DNA of 16,626 nt, taken from Pleurotus djamor. Its lineage: Eukaryota; Basidiomycota; Agaricomycetes; Agaricales; Pleurotaceae. The notes beneath the pieces were generated by a model that was given only the letters and a program-made list of their open reading frames with translations, had not been told where the DNA came from and searched no databases. Position 1 is the first letter of the stretch. The number at the start of each line of letters is the position of its first letter. Below, one piece after another: positions 8,730 through 16,626 of this stretch. The translations under genes and the position numbers were made by a program. Location: contig JAPEVF010000961.1 in NCBI GenBank assembly GCA_029747585.1, forward strand, positions 1-16,626, in the 5' to 3' direction.

Positions 8730-9111
8730 CAATGCCTTTGGTACAATCGTTTTATTGCGTGACTTTCATTTTTGCCTAAGTATTCGGGCGACGCGAGTTC
8801 AATCCCCAGGGATCCCTTTTTTCATTCTTTACACAAAGGCAGAAAGGACTCCACAAGTACTAATAATAACTCCTATCAAACTTGGAGTTGATCCACTTCG
8901 CCGCCCAGGTTGGCCAGGACTCGGAGTCAGGACCATCAATAAAAGAGGATTGACTGTCATCGCTCCCGTCATAGAGGCTGGACTTCAAGCCTACGGGACC
9001 ATAACATATCGGTATTTCAGTTCTCGACCGTTTCGTTAGCACAACACAACCTCAGACTCCTTACCTAACCTTTACCTTCGCGTGCTCGCTTCCGACTATA
9101 CTTCAACAACC
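8730..9111. other. Intergenic stretch with Pol III box-like motifs; no supported gene
   Basis: Directly after the MITE-like element there is an A-box match (TGGTACAATCG, 8739-8749), a B-box match (GTTCAATCC, 8797-8805) and a run of six T at about 8817-8822. The bases around the B-box do not form a T-stem and no acceptor stem is seen, so this is not a tRNA gene; a decayed tRNA-derived element is possible. Both strands of 8850-9040 are open in some frame (plus: VDPLRRPGWPGLGVR; minus: DSESWPTWAAKWINSKFD), but neither is recognised. Confidence 0.3.
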
Positions 9112-9291
9112 ATGCCTACCGTGCGGCGTGCGCTCTGGTTCTCGAAAACTGAAGATCTGACCCTTGGCATTGTTGAAGAGGACGCGAACCCAGGGCTTTC
9201 TTACTATTGGGGGCCCGGGCGTGGAGGAGAGACAAAGGTAGCCATTGTGCGTTTGAGACTCAAAACATGTAGTCGTAGACTCGGTGTCTAG
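9112..9291 (+). CDS. Doubtful small ORF, 59 aa, unrecognised
   Basis: ATG-initiated frame MPTVRRALWFSKTED with SYYWGPGRGGETK in the middle and a TAG stop. In its favour are a pyrimidine-rich leader and the CAACAACC context just before the ATG, both common at fungal starts. A GTAGCC sequence after the codons GGETK could be a weak donor, so it may be a first exon with no visible continuation before the PRP24 gene ends at 9403 on the opposite strand. No family is recognised and the frame may be chance. Confidence 0.25.
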   Translation: MPTVRRALWFSKTEDLTLGIVEEDANPGLSYYWGPGRGGETKVAIVRLRLKTCSRRLGV

Positions 9292-9402
9292 CTTAGTAAT
9301 TGAATAATTTCTGAAAGCCGAAGTGAAGCAAGGCGAATCTTGTCATCATAATACATAGAATGTCAGACCCAATTCACGCTGCTGTACCATGCCGGCGACG
9401 GA

Positions 9403-12400
9403 CTAATATCCCAGCATTTTTCGGAAATCATCCTGACCCTTCGCGTTCGCAGGCTGAGCACTCGCTGAAGATGCAGTTGAAGAAGCTTGGGTAGTGGCCG
9501 GGGCAGCCTTTGGGGTGCGACTATGACCTAGTCCGGCTCGGGGCCTGGATACCGCGGCGCGCCTTGGGACAAACAACCCTCCAGCAGCCTTGGGCGTAGG
9601 TGCAGGAGCCATCTTCTCAGATGCCTCTTCAGATAGCTGTAATGCATTGCCTTCGTATGTTAAAGGCTCCGACCGTAGCATCAGTTTCCCTACATCCTTT
9701 AGTTGAGTATTAGGTCAGTAAAAAGATTGCACAATGATCAAAAGATGCGACGAACTGCGATATTCTGGAGTGTGACGACGGCTTCTTTTCTCTGTTGGAA
9801 GACTTCCACCCGCGCTACAGGCGCGATATTTTCGAAGAATTGCTGGAGTAAACCCTCTTGTGTGCCATCCGGAAGATTTTTGACACGGAGAGAACGGTTT
9901 CGCTCATCCGTGCGCTTGCCAAAACCAGACTCAGGCCCCCTTTGGAAGGACATGAGATGAAGATTAAGAGACAGACAGAGAACGCTACGCACTTCTCACG
10001 AGACCGAACCTTAGCGTTAGCCAACGTCACAGCAATGCGTCGCTTCTTCAGTTCGTAGTTGTTCGCCGCAAGGGCAGCCTGTGCGTGTGCCTCATCATGG
10101 TATTCGACAAACGCGAAACCTCTCGAATTTCCATCATCGAACGTTGCCATCCGAATGTCTTTAACTTGACCATACTATAGTCCAAATGCCAAATGGGAGA
10201 AAATGAGCGATAGTGAGTCGTACGAAAGGAACGAACAAACCGTAGAGAATATCTTCATCAGATCTTCCTTCGTCGTAAATTTGCTCAAGCCTGCAACATA
10301 AACCTCCTTCTCGTTCGCATCTTGATCACTCCGCTCTTTTTTACGTTCGGGGTTCGAGATGTAAACATTCAGAGGCAGGCCAGGCTCCAACTCTCGGCCA
10401 TGCAACTGGAGGGCTTGTTGCGCAGCCGTCTTGGACTTCATCAGTACATTAGAAAAAGGAACGTAGCGCAAAGACTGACTGGTGACGTATACTGAAGATA
10501 GCAGAACCGACGAGTATTCTTGAACTTTTTACTTGGCCACCTCACGTCGAAGATACTTCCATACTAAAAACGACGTCAGGAGCTCGACTGATCCACAGAC
10601 AAAGAGGAAGTTACCTGGCCAAACAGTTCACGGATAGAGGCATCGTTCGACTGGGCCGGGAAGTTGGTTATATACAATGTAGATTGCCAGGCAAGGTGCA
10701 CAGCAATCTCCTGATCGTGTAACCGCTTTTTATCTTTCGTGAGGGCAGCAGGGACGGAGTCCTATATACGACAAACATGTTAATGTCTTGTTGAGGCACC
10801 GAAAGAAACTAAAAAGACCAACCTTTTCAGAAAACTCAACCGTCGCTACTAACGCAACAGAGTCAGGGTGCTTGGTAACTTTCACTTCTCTGATACTTCC
10901 ACACTGTGAAGAATAAGTCAGATGGTGGCAACGGCGGAACGACAACGAGCCTACATCTTTGAATAAACTGATTATGTCTTCTTCGGTTGCGGTGTCAGGA
11001 AGGTCTGAGACGAAGACCGTACAATGTTCACGATCCCTACAATGAGGACGTCAGCGAAAGGCAGGGGCTGGGTGGAGAGGGCTACATACCGTTTCAAGGG
11101 AGGAGGCGGGGCACCTTTTCATGTGATTATTAGCGCAATGAACAACCAGAAAATAGGCAGAAGGGCGAACTAGTTTTAGGCTTTTTGTGGATGTCCGATG
11201 ACTCGGTCGAATCATCCTCCGCTTTCCGCTTTCTACTCGTGTCCACCGTCTCTATCAATGCATCAATCTCCATAGCGGTATCTGCATCCACTTGGACAGG
11301 TTGTGGAGCTAGCGCCTGTTGTTCAGCTGCCGCCTGCGCAGCCTGATAAGCCGCCTTCTCTGCTTCCTATGAGAAACGGCAGGTTTAATATGGAAAATCG
11401 CCTTGAGCACGCAAACGAACCTTTGCTCGACGTTTGTTCGCACTATACTGTGCCCTCTCGATCCGCTCTAAACAATGATCGATGTCCTGCACAGTCCCGT
11501 ACAGATGCTCAAAGTTCAACCAGTTATCCCAGATCGCTTCGGGCCAGTCAAGGTTCTTCATATGCAGGTCCTTGTAAATTGCACGAACTTGGTCATGTTT
11601 ATCTTGCTTCCTAAACTCCAATTAGCATCCATACGCCTCGGAATAGCTTGAGAGAGAAAATTACATACGTTAAGATGTCGAGATAGGACGTCCAAGCGAG
11701 GTAACTGGTTTTGTAATGTTTGGTGGTGGTCAGCCAAACGCCGGCGCCTTCTTCCGGAAGGTCTGCCAGCCGTAAATACTAGGAGTCGGAAGATCAGTAG
11801 CGTTCGCGTTATGCTCGACGGGAAGGGCTCACAATTTCGGCAAGGTTCTTCTCAAGCCTATATCTGGAATCACCACTTGGCGATGCTACAGCCAGGGGTC
11901 ATAAATCAAAACCGCGTAGTAGGATAAACAGGGGAGTGATATTACCTGCGCGAACCAACTCAATTCCATTTTGTAAACATGCTATAAGGACGGCAAAAGC
12001 ATCTGGATCTTTGACCAAATGTATTAGGTAAGGGAAGCGAGGGAATCAAATGCGCGTACCCGCGGCACCTGCTTCAATACGCCGTCGTTCATAACCAGCA
12101 CGAGCTAAGACCAACGGAACGATTTGTTCAACATCATTCTGTATCATGTTCGTTTCCAGAGCCTTCGCATAAATATCTGTTATGCAAAGGGTTGGTACAA
12201 GGGACCACAGTGGGTGGACTACTCGCCTGCTACAGTTTCACGTTCGGCGGGTGCGTCTTGCGAGTCGGTGACGCGTTCCTATAGTTAAAAATGAGATAAA
12301 AACGACGGGCAGAAGAGAGGATATGATATGCACAAGGTAGCGGATGTATCTAGACCAAACTTCTCCTGATCCTGGGACACTCTTGATGGCTCTTGACAAG

Positions 12401-13688
12401 ACCTCGAATTCCATGGTTTCGTCGGCGGCTTCGTGGCCTCGCTTGCAGACGGAGTCAGTAGACAGACTCGGGGACGACCATTCCACTCACAAGGGTGTCA
12501 AGATAGTTCATCCAGAAAGTGCGCAGAGCTTCTTCAGAACCTGCTTCACCATCGAAGCGGCGTCGGGCAGCCTCTGCAATGGCTCGCTCGTAGAGGCCTC
12601 TGAGGACAAACAGGTCTGGATACTTGAGGTGTCGTTCCATGGCAATGTACTGAGCGTAACTGACAAGAGTAAAACCGCTCCTCTCCTGAAAGATTGTTAG
12701 TCGGAAAGGTGGGATACACGCATGAAAGGGATTGACCAGGTTTCTTTCTGACGTTTCGCGACGCTCATAGGCCTTCGCGCCTTGAGATCGTATCTTGGAA
12801 GCAGATATGAGCAAGGACTCATATTCTCCTGCTGGTTGGTAGTTGGTTGTAAACGTTGAGTATGATTGTGCAGTCTCTTCAAGGGCTGATATTGGGTGGC
12901 CGAGTCAGTGACATCAGGGATTTCACGGCGAGACTCACTTGAATGGGGTTGGCGAAGTCTGGTTAAATGCAGCAGCTGTATACGTTCGACCAGGGGAGCC
13001 CTTTGTTGATGCCGTCAGACACATTGGGCAATGTACTTAGTGGTGCACGACGCGACTCGCCTGTCAGCTGCAGACGTTGCTTCAAGCTGTGTCATCTCCC
13101 AGTCTCGTTGGAGGTCCCATAGTTTATGACTCTGTGCCAACCGCAAGATAAGTAGAGTAATCTACAGGAGAAAGGGATCTTACTTGAGTCAGATGCCCAA
13201 TGGCTTTTGTAACAATTCGGTCAATCTCTTCGCGCGTCCAATCAGTCGACAACAGGTCCTCCAGGTCCTCCGGACGCTGTTCTTCACCAGACACGAAGCG
13301 AGCGTGCTTTTCAATTACGAATTCCAGATGCTTTTGGAGTAGTGGTATTGCTGAGCATAGAATATTGGTAAATACACGCGTGGATGAAGACTACAAACAA
13401 CGCACACAAGTAGTCCTTCTCTGCCCGAGCATACAAGTCTATGAGTTCCTTCAAGTCACTAGATGACGTCGACTCCAGAGCTGCCTGCTTGGCATCGATG
13501 AGGGTGGACCAGACTTCATCACCACAAAGCAAGAAATTGGACATGAGCTCGCGAGCAGCTATAGCCTCCGCTTCCATGCCTTCAGTCGAGTCCGCGAGTC
13601 GTATGTATTGAGCATGGGAAGCGACATCGTAAGGTTTTTCGGAGACGACGTCGAGGAGACTAGCTAACGCATTGAGGGATTCGTCCAT
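9403..13688 (-). CDS. prp24: PRP24/SART3-type U4/U6 snRNA-annealing factor (HAT repeats + four RRMs + Lsm motif)
   Basis: Nuclear splicing factor that binds U6 snRNA and helps re-pair U4 with U6 after splicing. Exons: 13688-13406, 13350-13184, 13131-13061, 13000-12939, 12885-12737, 12685-12491, 12441-12334, 12278-12227, 12176-12060, 12008-11946, 11885-11833, 11778-11669, 11610-11421, 11366-11171, 11114-11090, 11036-10955, 10903-10823, 10761-10615, 10563-10480, 10435-10241, 10174-9993, 9939-9756, 9696-9403; 3090 nt, 1029 aa. The first about 540 residues carry HAT-type helices (VLRGLYERAIAEA, VWSRYIRYL, FWMNYLDTL). Then come a basic linker with SRKRKAEDD (likely nuclear signal), RRM1 (about 617-690), RRM2 (about 694-768), RRM3 (about 789-868, VYVAGL and RGFAFVEY) and RRM4 (about 886-950). 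The tail ends DDFRKMLGY, the Lsm2-8 contact motif. Introns 3 and 8 use GCGAGT (GC-AG) donors and exon 15 is only 25 nt. Exon positions 12070-13026 are duplicated in inverted form at 4939-5895. Confidence 0.95.
12070..13026 (-). repeat. Right arm of 957-bp perfect inverted repeat (inside PRP24-like gene)
   Basis: Reverse complement of 4939-5895, lying within the functional gene from inside intron 3 to inside exon 9. The spacer between the arms is 6174 bp (5896-12069). Outside this arm, toward 13350, the homology to the plus-strand copy continues at lower identity; on the inner side it stops at once. Confidence 0.95.
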
Positions 13689-13809
13689 GGAGGTGTGCTT
13701 TGGGTTCGTGGTCTGACTTTCGCGTTGCCAAGTGTTTCCTTATTGGGCACGTAGAAACTCGACCACGGCTTGGAGCGCTTTCCTATGACACTAACTCACG
13801 AATTGCATC
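13689..13809. promoter_or_regulatory. Shared 121-bp divergent promoter, PRP24-like / MATH-BTB
   Basis: Only 121 bp separate the two start codons, ATG at 13688 (minus) and ATG at 13810 (plus), so both 5' UTRs and promoters must lie here or overlap the neighbouring first exons. No TATA box or clear repeat is seen. Shared or linked expression is inferred from the spacing alone. Confidence 0.55.
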
Positions 13810-16238
13810 ATGGAAAATCCACCCGTCAATGAAGAAGATTGTCTTGAAAGCTCGTCCGTCACGTTTGAATGGACGGTTAAGAATCTGCGACAATTGTTCG
13901 ACTCGACGTGAGTACCACCCCAGGGGAAACGCATCACAACTCCAACCGCTTCGGAATCATAGAAAGGGCGAAGCAAAGTCAAAGGTGATTAGATCCATCA
14001 AGTTTGGTGGTGGCAGGTGGCAGGTGCTTCGTCAATATCTATAATATACTCCCCCCTTCAACCAGATAATACGTTGCAGATCCTGTTTTATCCTAACGCT
14101 GGCCCCACAAAAGACAAAGATGGAGGCGCAGATGCTGCGGCTGGCAACCATATGAGTCTCTATCTATCCTGCGAGGTGTCGAAGTCTGGACCCAATTCCT
14201 TCACTTATTCCTGGCTGATCTCGTCATCCTAGCCAACGTTGGAAGAAAAGGAGAGATCACTCAGCGATGGCAAGTGAGTGCTTGATCCCCAAAACACCTA
14301 CGAGCTTCTGATCTTCTCTTGCCTTGCGAAGATGGGCTCGAGAGGGCACGTACAAGTTCACCCTTGAACTGACCAAGTGCGTCGTGGTCCCCGTGCTCCC
14401 TTGAGTCACACCGTTAATATCTCGTCGTGTCTGGATTCTGGGAACGCAGCATGAATAAAACCACGGTATACAGTGTAAAGGAGGCCCATAATCATGAGTT
14501 CACTTTCAAGGTTCGTTCCAACCTTCGCTTCATACTCCCCGACCATTTCTTAACGTGAAGTATAAAGACTGCTAATTGGGGATGGTAACATCAGTCAAAG
14601 GCTCTACCAACTTCCATTGACACAGCATAGGGCGCAATTTGCACGTCGGGACCATGTATACCATAATTCGAACCCAAATAAGGTGGATAACTTTCAAGAT
14701 ATTTTGAAACCCTTTTACACTTACAATTTTTGAAGGCACGCGATGCATTCATCATTGTGTGTACTATCACCTCAACGCCAGCCCCTTCAACCCCTCCTTC
14801 CGCGATCCGGAGAAGGCTGGTGCCAAAGGACTTGGTGGACACCGTAGGGGCGTTGTTGGATGACCCCTTGTATTCAGACGTCGTATTTGTTCTTCCTCGG
14901 CGTAACCGACCTTTACGGCAGGCAAAGACAATATATGCTTCCAAACGTATCCTAAGTCGAGCCAGCTACTTCAATGCTAGTAAGTCCAGTACTCCCTTTC
15001 TTTGTCAAGCTCATCCGTTGCGTTGCCAGTGTTCTACTCCGGATTTTCTGAAATGGGTGGAGATACGCCAATGATAGAATCTTCGTCTGACTCAGATGAT
15101 CAAGTTTATTCCATTGGGGACGATTACAATGACTCTGATGCCGAGGAGTTTTATGACGGAGACTATCATACTAACGAAACCACAGCATCAGCACCGAGCA
15201 CCGAGAACGCTGCAGAAGATAACGATGTCGAAATGCCCCCTAGCACCTCGGAGACATCCGCCGCTGCGGATGTTTCTGAGCCTGTCGAAGACGAACCAGT
15301 TACCGCCCCGCCCGAGAAACCAGTGAACAGGGACGCAACGTCTGGTCCGAAGAAACAAAGGGTTGTGATACAAGACGTGGCCTACGCTACTTATCATGCC
15401 GTATTATATTGGGTCCTTATATTCACTGGTTTAAGTGTTTAACCTTTCTGATTCCGAATAGCTATACACGGACTCAATCGTATTTGCGCCCCTTTCGTCG
15501 TCATTCTCGTCGCGACACGAAGGGACGTCTTCGCCTACTCCCTCCGTCGTACAACCCCAACAGAGTATGGAGGGTAGCGCGCCAGTCGAGAGTAAAACCA
15601 CCGTCTACAGTCGCAGAGAATGGATCGCCCTATGGAAGCAGGAAAATCCAGGAAACCTCGTCCCGTGCTCACCCAAGTCCGTATATCGTCTAGCCGACCG
15701 TAAGTCCAGGCCGATGTAGGATGATCACTTTGTCCTTAGACGGCACTCTCGGTACTAGGTTTGGACCTCAAGGAGCTCAAGGAACGTGCGGCTGATGTGA
15801 GTTAGCGACATACTTTCATGGACTGAATCAATGATCATCAACAACATCCGTTCTAGCAAATCTTGAAATCATTGACGGTGGAAAATATCGCTCACGAAGT
15901 GTTCTCGCCGTTCGCCGCAACCTTCGATGACATCCGAAAGGTATACATCTTACCACCCTGCGACTTCAGAAGCTTCAAAGCTGATTTGTGGGATAGGTCG
16001 AAGTTGAATTCTTCTTGAAGAATTGGGAGAAGATTCGGGATTCGATGGCGATGCGTGACGTGTGGCAGCAAATCCGAGTAGGGCGACACCCTGGATTTGA
16101 AGAAGGTGAGTTTGTATCGAACGATTTCTGGGGGCTCTTCTAAATCAAATTATGTTGGCAGTGTGGCCAGTGATCGTCCAGAGCCTAGTATTTTTACCGC
16201 CCGAGAAGGGAGGAGCAAGTGTAACCGATAAACACTAA
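13810..16238 (+). CDS. MATH-BTB domain protein (putative CUL3 adaptor)
   Basis: Fifteen-exon gene, 547 aa: 13810-13907, 13963-14023, 14080-14175, 14233-14273, 14332-14376, 14450-14510, 14568-14584, 14631-14682, 14736-14979, 15030-15412, 15462-15699, 15759-15796, 15857-15940, 15997-16105, 16162-16238. Exon lengths sum to 1644 nt. The MATH domain (about 17-168) starts VTFEWTVKNL and has SLYLSCE, REGTYKFTLEL and TANWGWAQFARRD; it would bind substrate. The BTB domain starts near 188 (LLDDPLYSDVVFVL, KTIYASKRILSRASYFNAMF) and resumes at VAYATYHAVLYWLYTDSIVF and SVYRLADRLDLKELKERA; it would bind CUL3 and dimerise. Between these halves is an acidic Ser/Asp/Glu-rich insertion of about 100 residues, and a second Ser/Pro-rich insertion follows VFAPL. 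Exon 7 is a 17-nt microexon needed to complete the TANWGW motif. Family is confident; the substrate is unknown. Confidence 0.93.
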
Positions 16239-16299
16239 ATTTTCAGTGGTACAAGTTATTCATTCCCGGTGTCACGTCGTTGATGAGTTGCTCAACGCG

Positions 16300-16626
16300 T
16301 TAGAACAGCTCGACCGAATCATAAACGAAGTTAGGACTGAGGAACACATCGCCTGAGGAGCCGCTAATAACGTTGATCGAGATTGTGTTGGTCCCTGACA
16401 CTGTAAGAGAAGGAATGTTGAGTGTAGGTCAGTTACTTTGGAAGAAAATATCAAATACCAAGGGTACCACTAGGGATGGCGAAATCATAAATTTGGTTGA
16501 GTCCTCTCCAAGTTCCACGGGTAACACTGAGATGCGTGTCAGAGTTATCCGTGTGCCAAGTCGAAAACGTCTTACCCTCTGGAATCGACAGCAGTAGGAG
16601 CTGCGAGGAAGAACGTTTTAGCACTG
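16300..16626 (-). CDS. Rhamnogalacturonan lyase (PL4), C-terminal end, partial
   Basis: Last three exons of a gene entering from the right: 16626-16576 (partial), 16526-16459 and 16400-16300, with GT-AG introns 16527-16575 and 16401-16458 and a TAA stop. The encoded tail includes [45 protein letters not shown] and ends FVYDSVELF. This matches the C-terminal carbohydrate-binding-like beta-sandwich (domain III) of fungal family PL4 lyases, which cut the rhamnogalacturonan I backbone of pectin outside the cell; the tyrosine/tryptophan-rich RGxNQ block and VYDxVEL ending are typical. Catalytic domain and signal peptide lie beyond the window. The stop is 61 bp from the stop of the convergent MATH-BTB gene. 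The call rests on about 72 residues recognised from memory of the family. Confidence 0.75.

Noticed and set aside
8739..8822. tRNA gene
   Set aside because: A-box and B-box match, but no acceptor stem or T-stem can be paired.
8629..9039. 137-codon plus-strand frame and the opposite 60-codon frame at 8860-9042
   Set aside because: No ATG start in a good context, part lies inside the MITE-like element, and composition does not resemble a known domain.
15188..15397. Opposite-strand frame over the MATH-BTB acidic insertion
   Set aside because: Shadow of the repetitive Ser/Asp/Glu codons of the real exon.
1..16626. CRISPR arrays, bacterial operons, ribosomal RNA genes
   Set aside because: No regularly spaced repeats or rRNA-like sequence; intron-rich genes show a eukaryotic genome.

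Overview
The window looks like a gene-dense piece of an Agaricomycete-type basidiomycete nuclear genome. Genes are split by many introns of about 44-96 bp (mostly 50-60 bp) with GT-AG (a few GC-AG) borders, and the families present (F-box, MATH-BTB, PRP24/SART3, rhamnogalacturonan lyase, SDR) fit a plant-matter-degrading mushroom. Exon models below were rebuilt by hand from splice sites and frame. For the spliced genes with both ends inside the window, the exon lengths sum to a whole number of codons.

Layout. 1-1165 (-): 5' two-thirds or so of an FAD-binding oxidoreductase of the fumarate-reductase/tricarballylate-dehydrogenase type, cut by the window edge. 1254-2489 (-): a complete five-exon short-chain dehydrogenase (299 aa), 88 bp away and co-oriented. 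2600-about 3720 (-): F-box protein whose start is unresolved. About 3722-4635: no convincing gene. About 4635-5895 (+): truncated, partly decayed copy of the middle of the PRP24 gene. 5942-7842 (+): two-exon 615-aa protein with a V8/trypsin-like domain that has lost two of its three catalytic residues, fused to an unrecognised helical region. 7843-9402: mostly non-coding, with a CT-rich tract, a 383-bp element with 28-bp terminal inverted repeats, and a doubtful 59-aa ORF. 9403-13688 (-): a 23-exon PRP24/SART3-type U6 snRNP factor (1029 aa). 13810-16238 (+): a 15-exon MATH-BTB protein (547 aa), divergent from PRP24 across a 121-bp shared promoter. 16300-16626 (-): 3' end of a PL4 rhamnogalacturonan lyase, tail to tail with the MATH-BTB gene.

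The most unusual structure is a 957-bp inverted repeat (4939-5895 and 12070-13026) that appears identical base for base, introns included. One arm lies inside the working PRP24 gene and the other inside the truncated copy. Immediately outside one end, homology continues but drops abruptly to roughly 85-90% with a frameshifting deletion and a lost splice acceptor. That contrast suggests an old inverted partial duplication partly overwritten by recent gene conversion, or possibly an assembly fold-back. The arms enclose the pseudoprotease gene, the small transposon-like element and the 3' half of PRP24.

The genes do not form one obvious pathway. The FAD oxidoreductase and SDR could be a small metabolic pair; PRP24 (spliceosome recycling) and MATH-BTB (ubiquitin ligase adaptor) share a promoter region only. 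Four N characters (960, 1716, 2258, 3881) mark places where the assembly is uncertain, and one of them breaks a reading frame.
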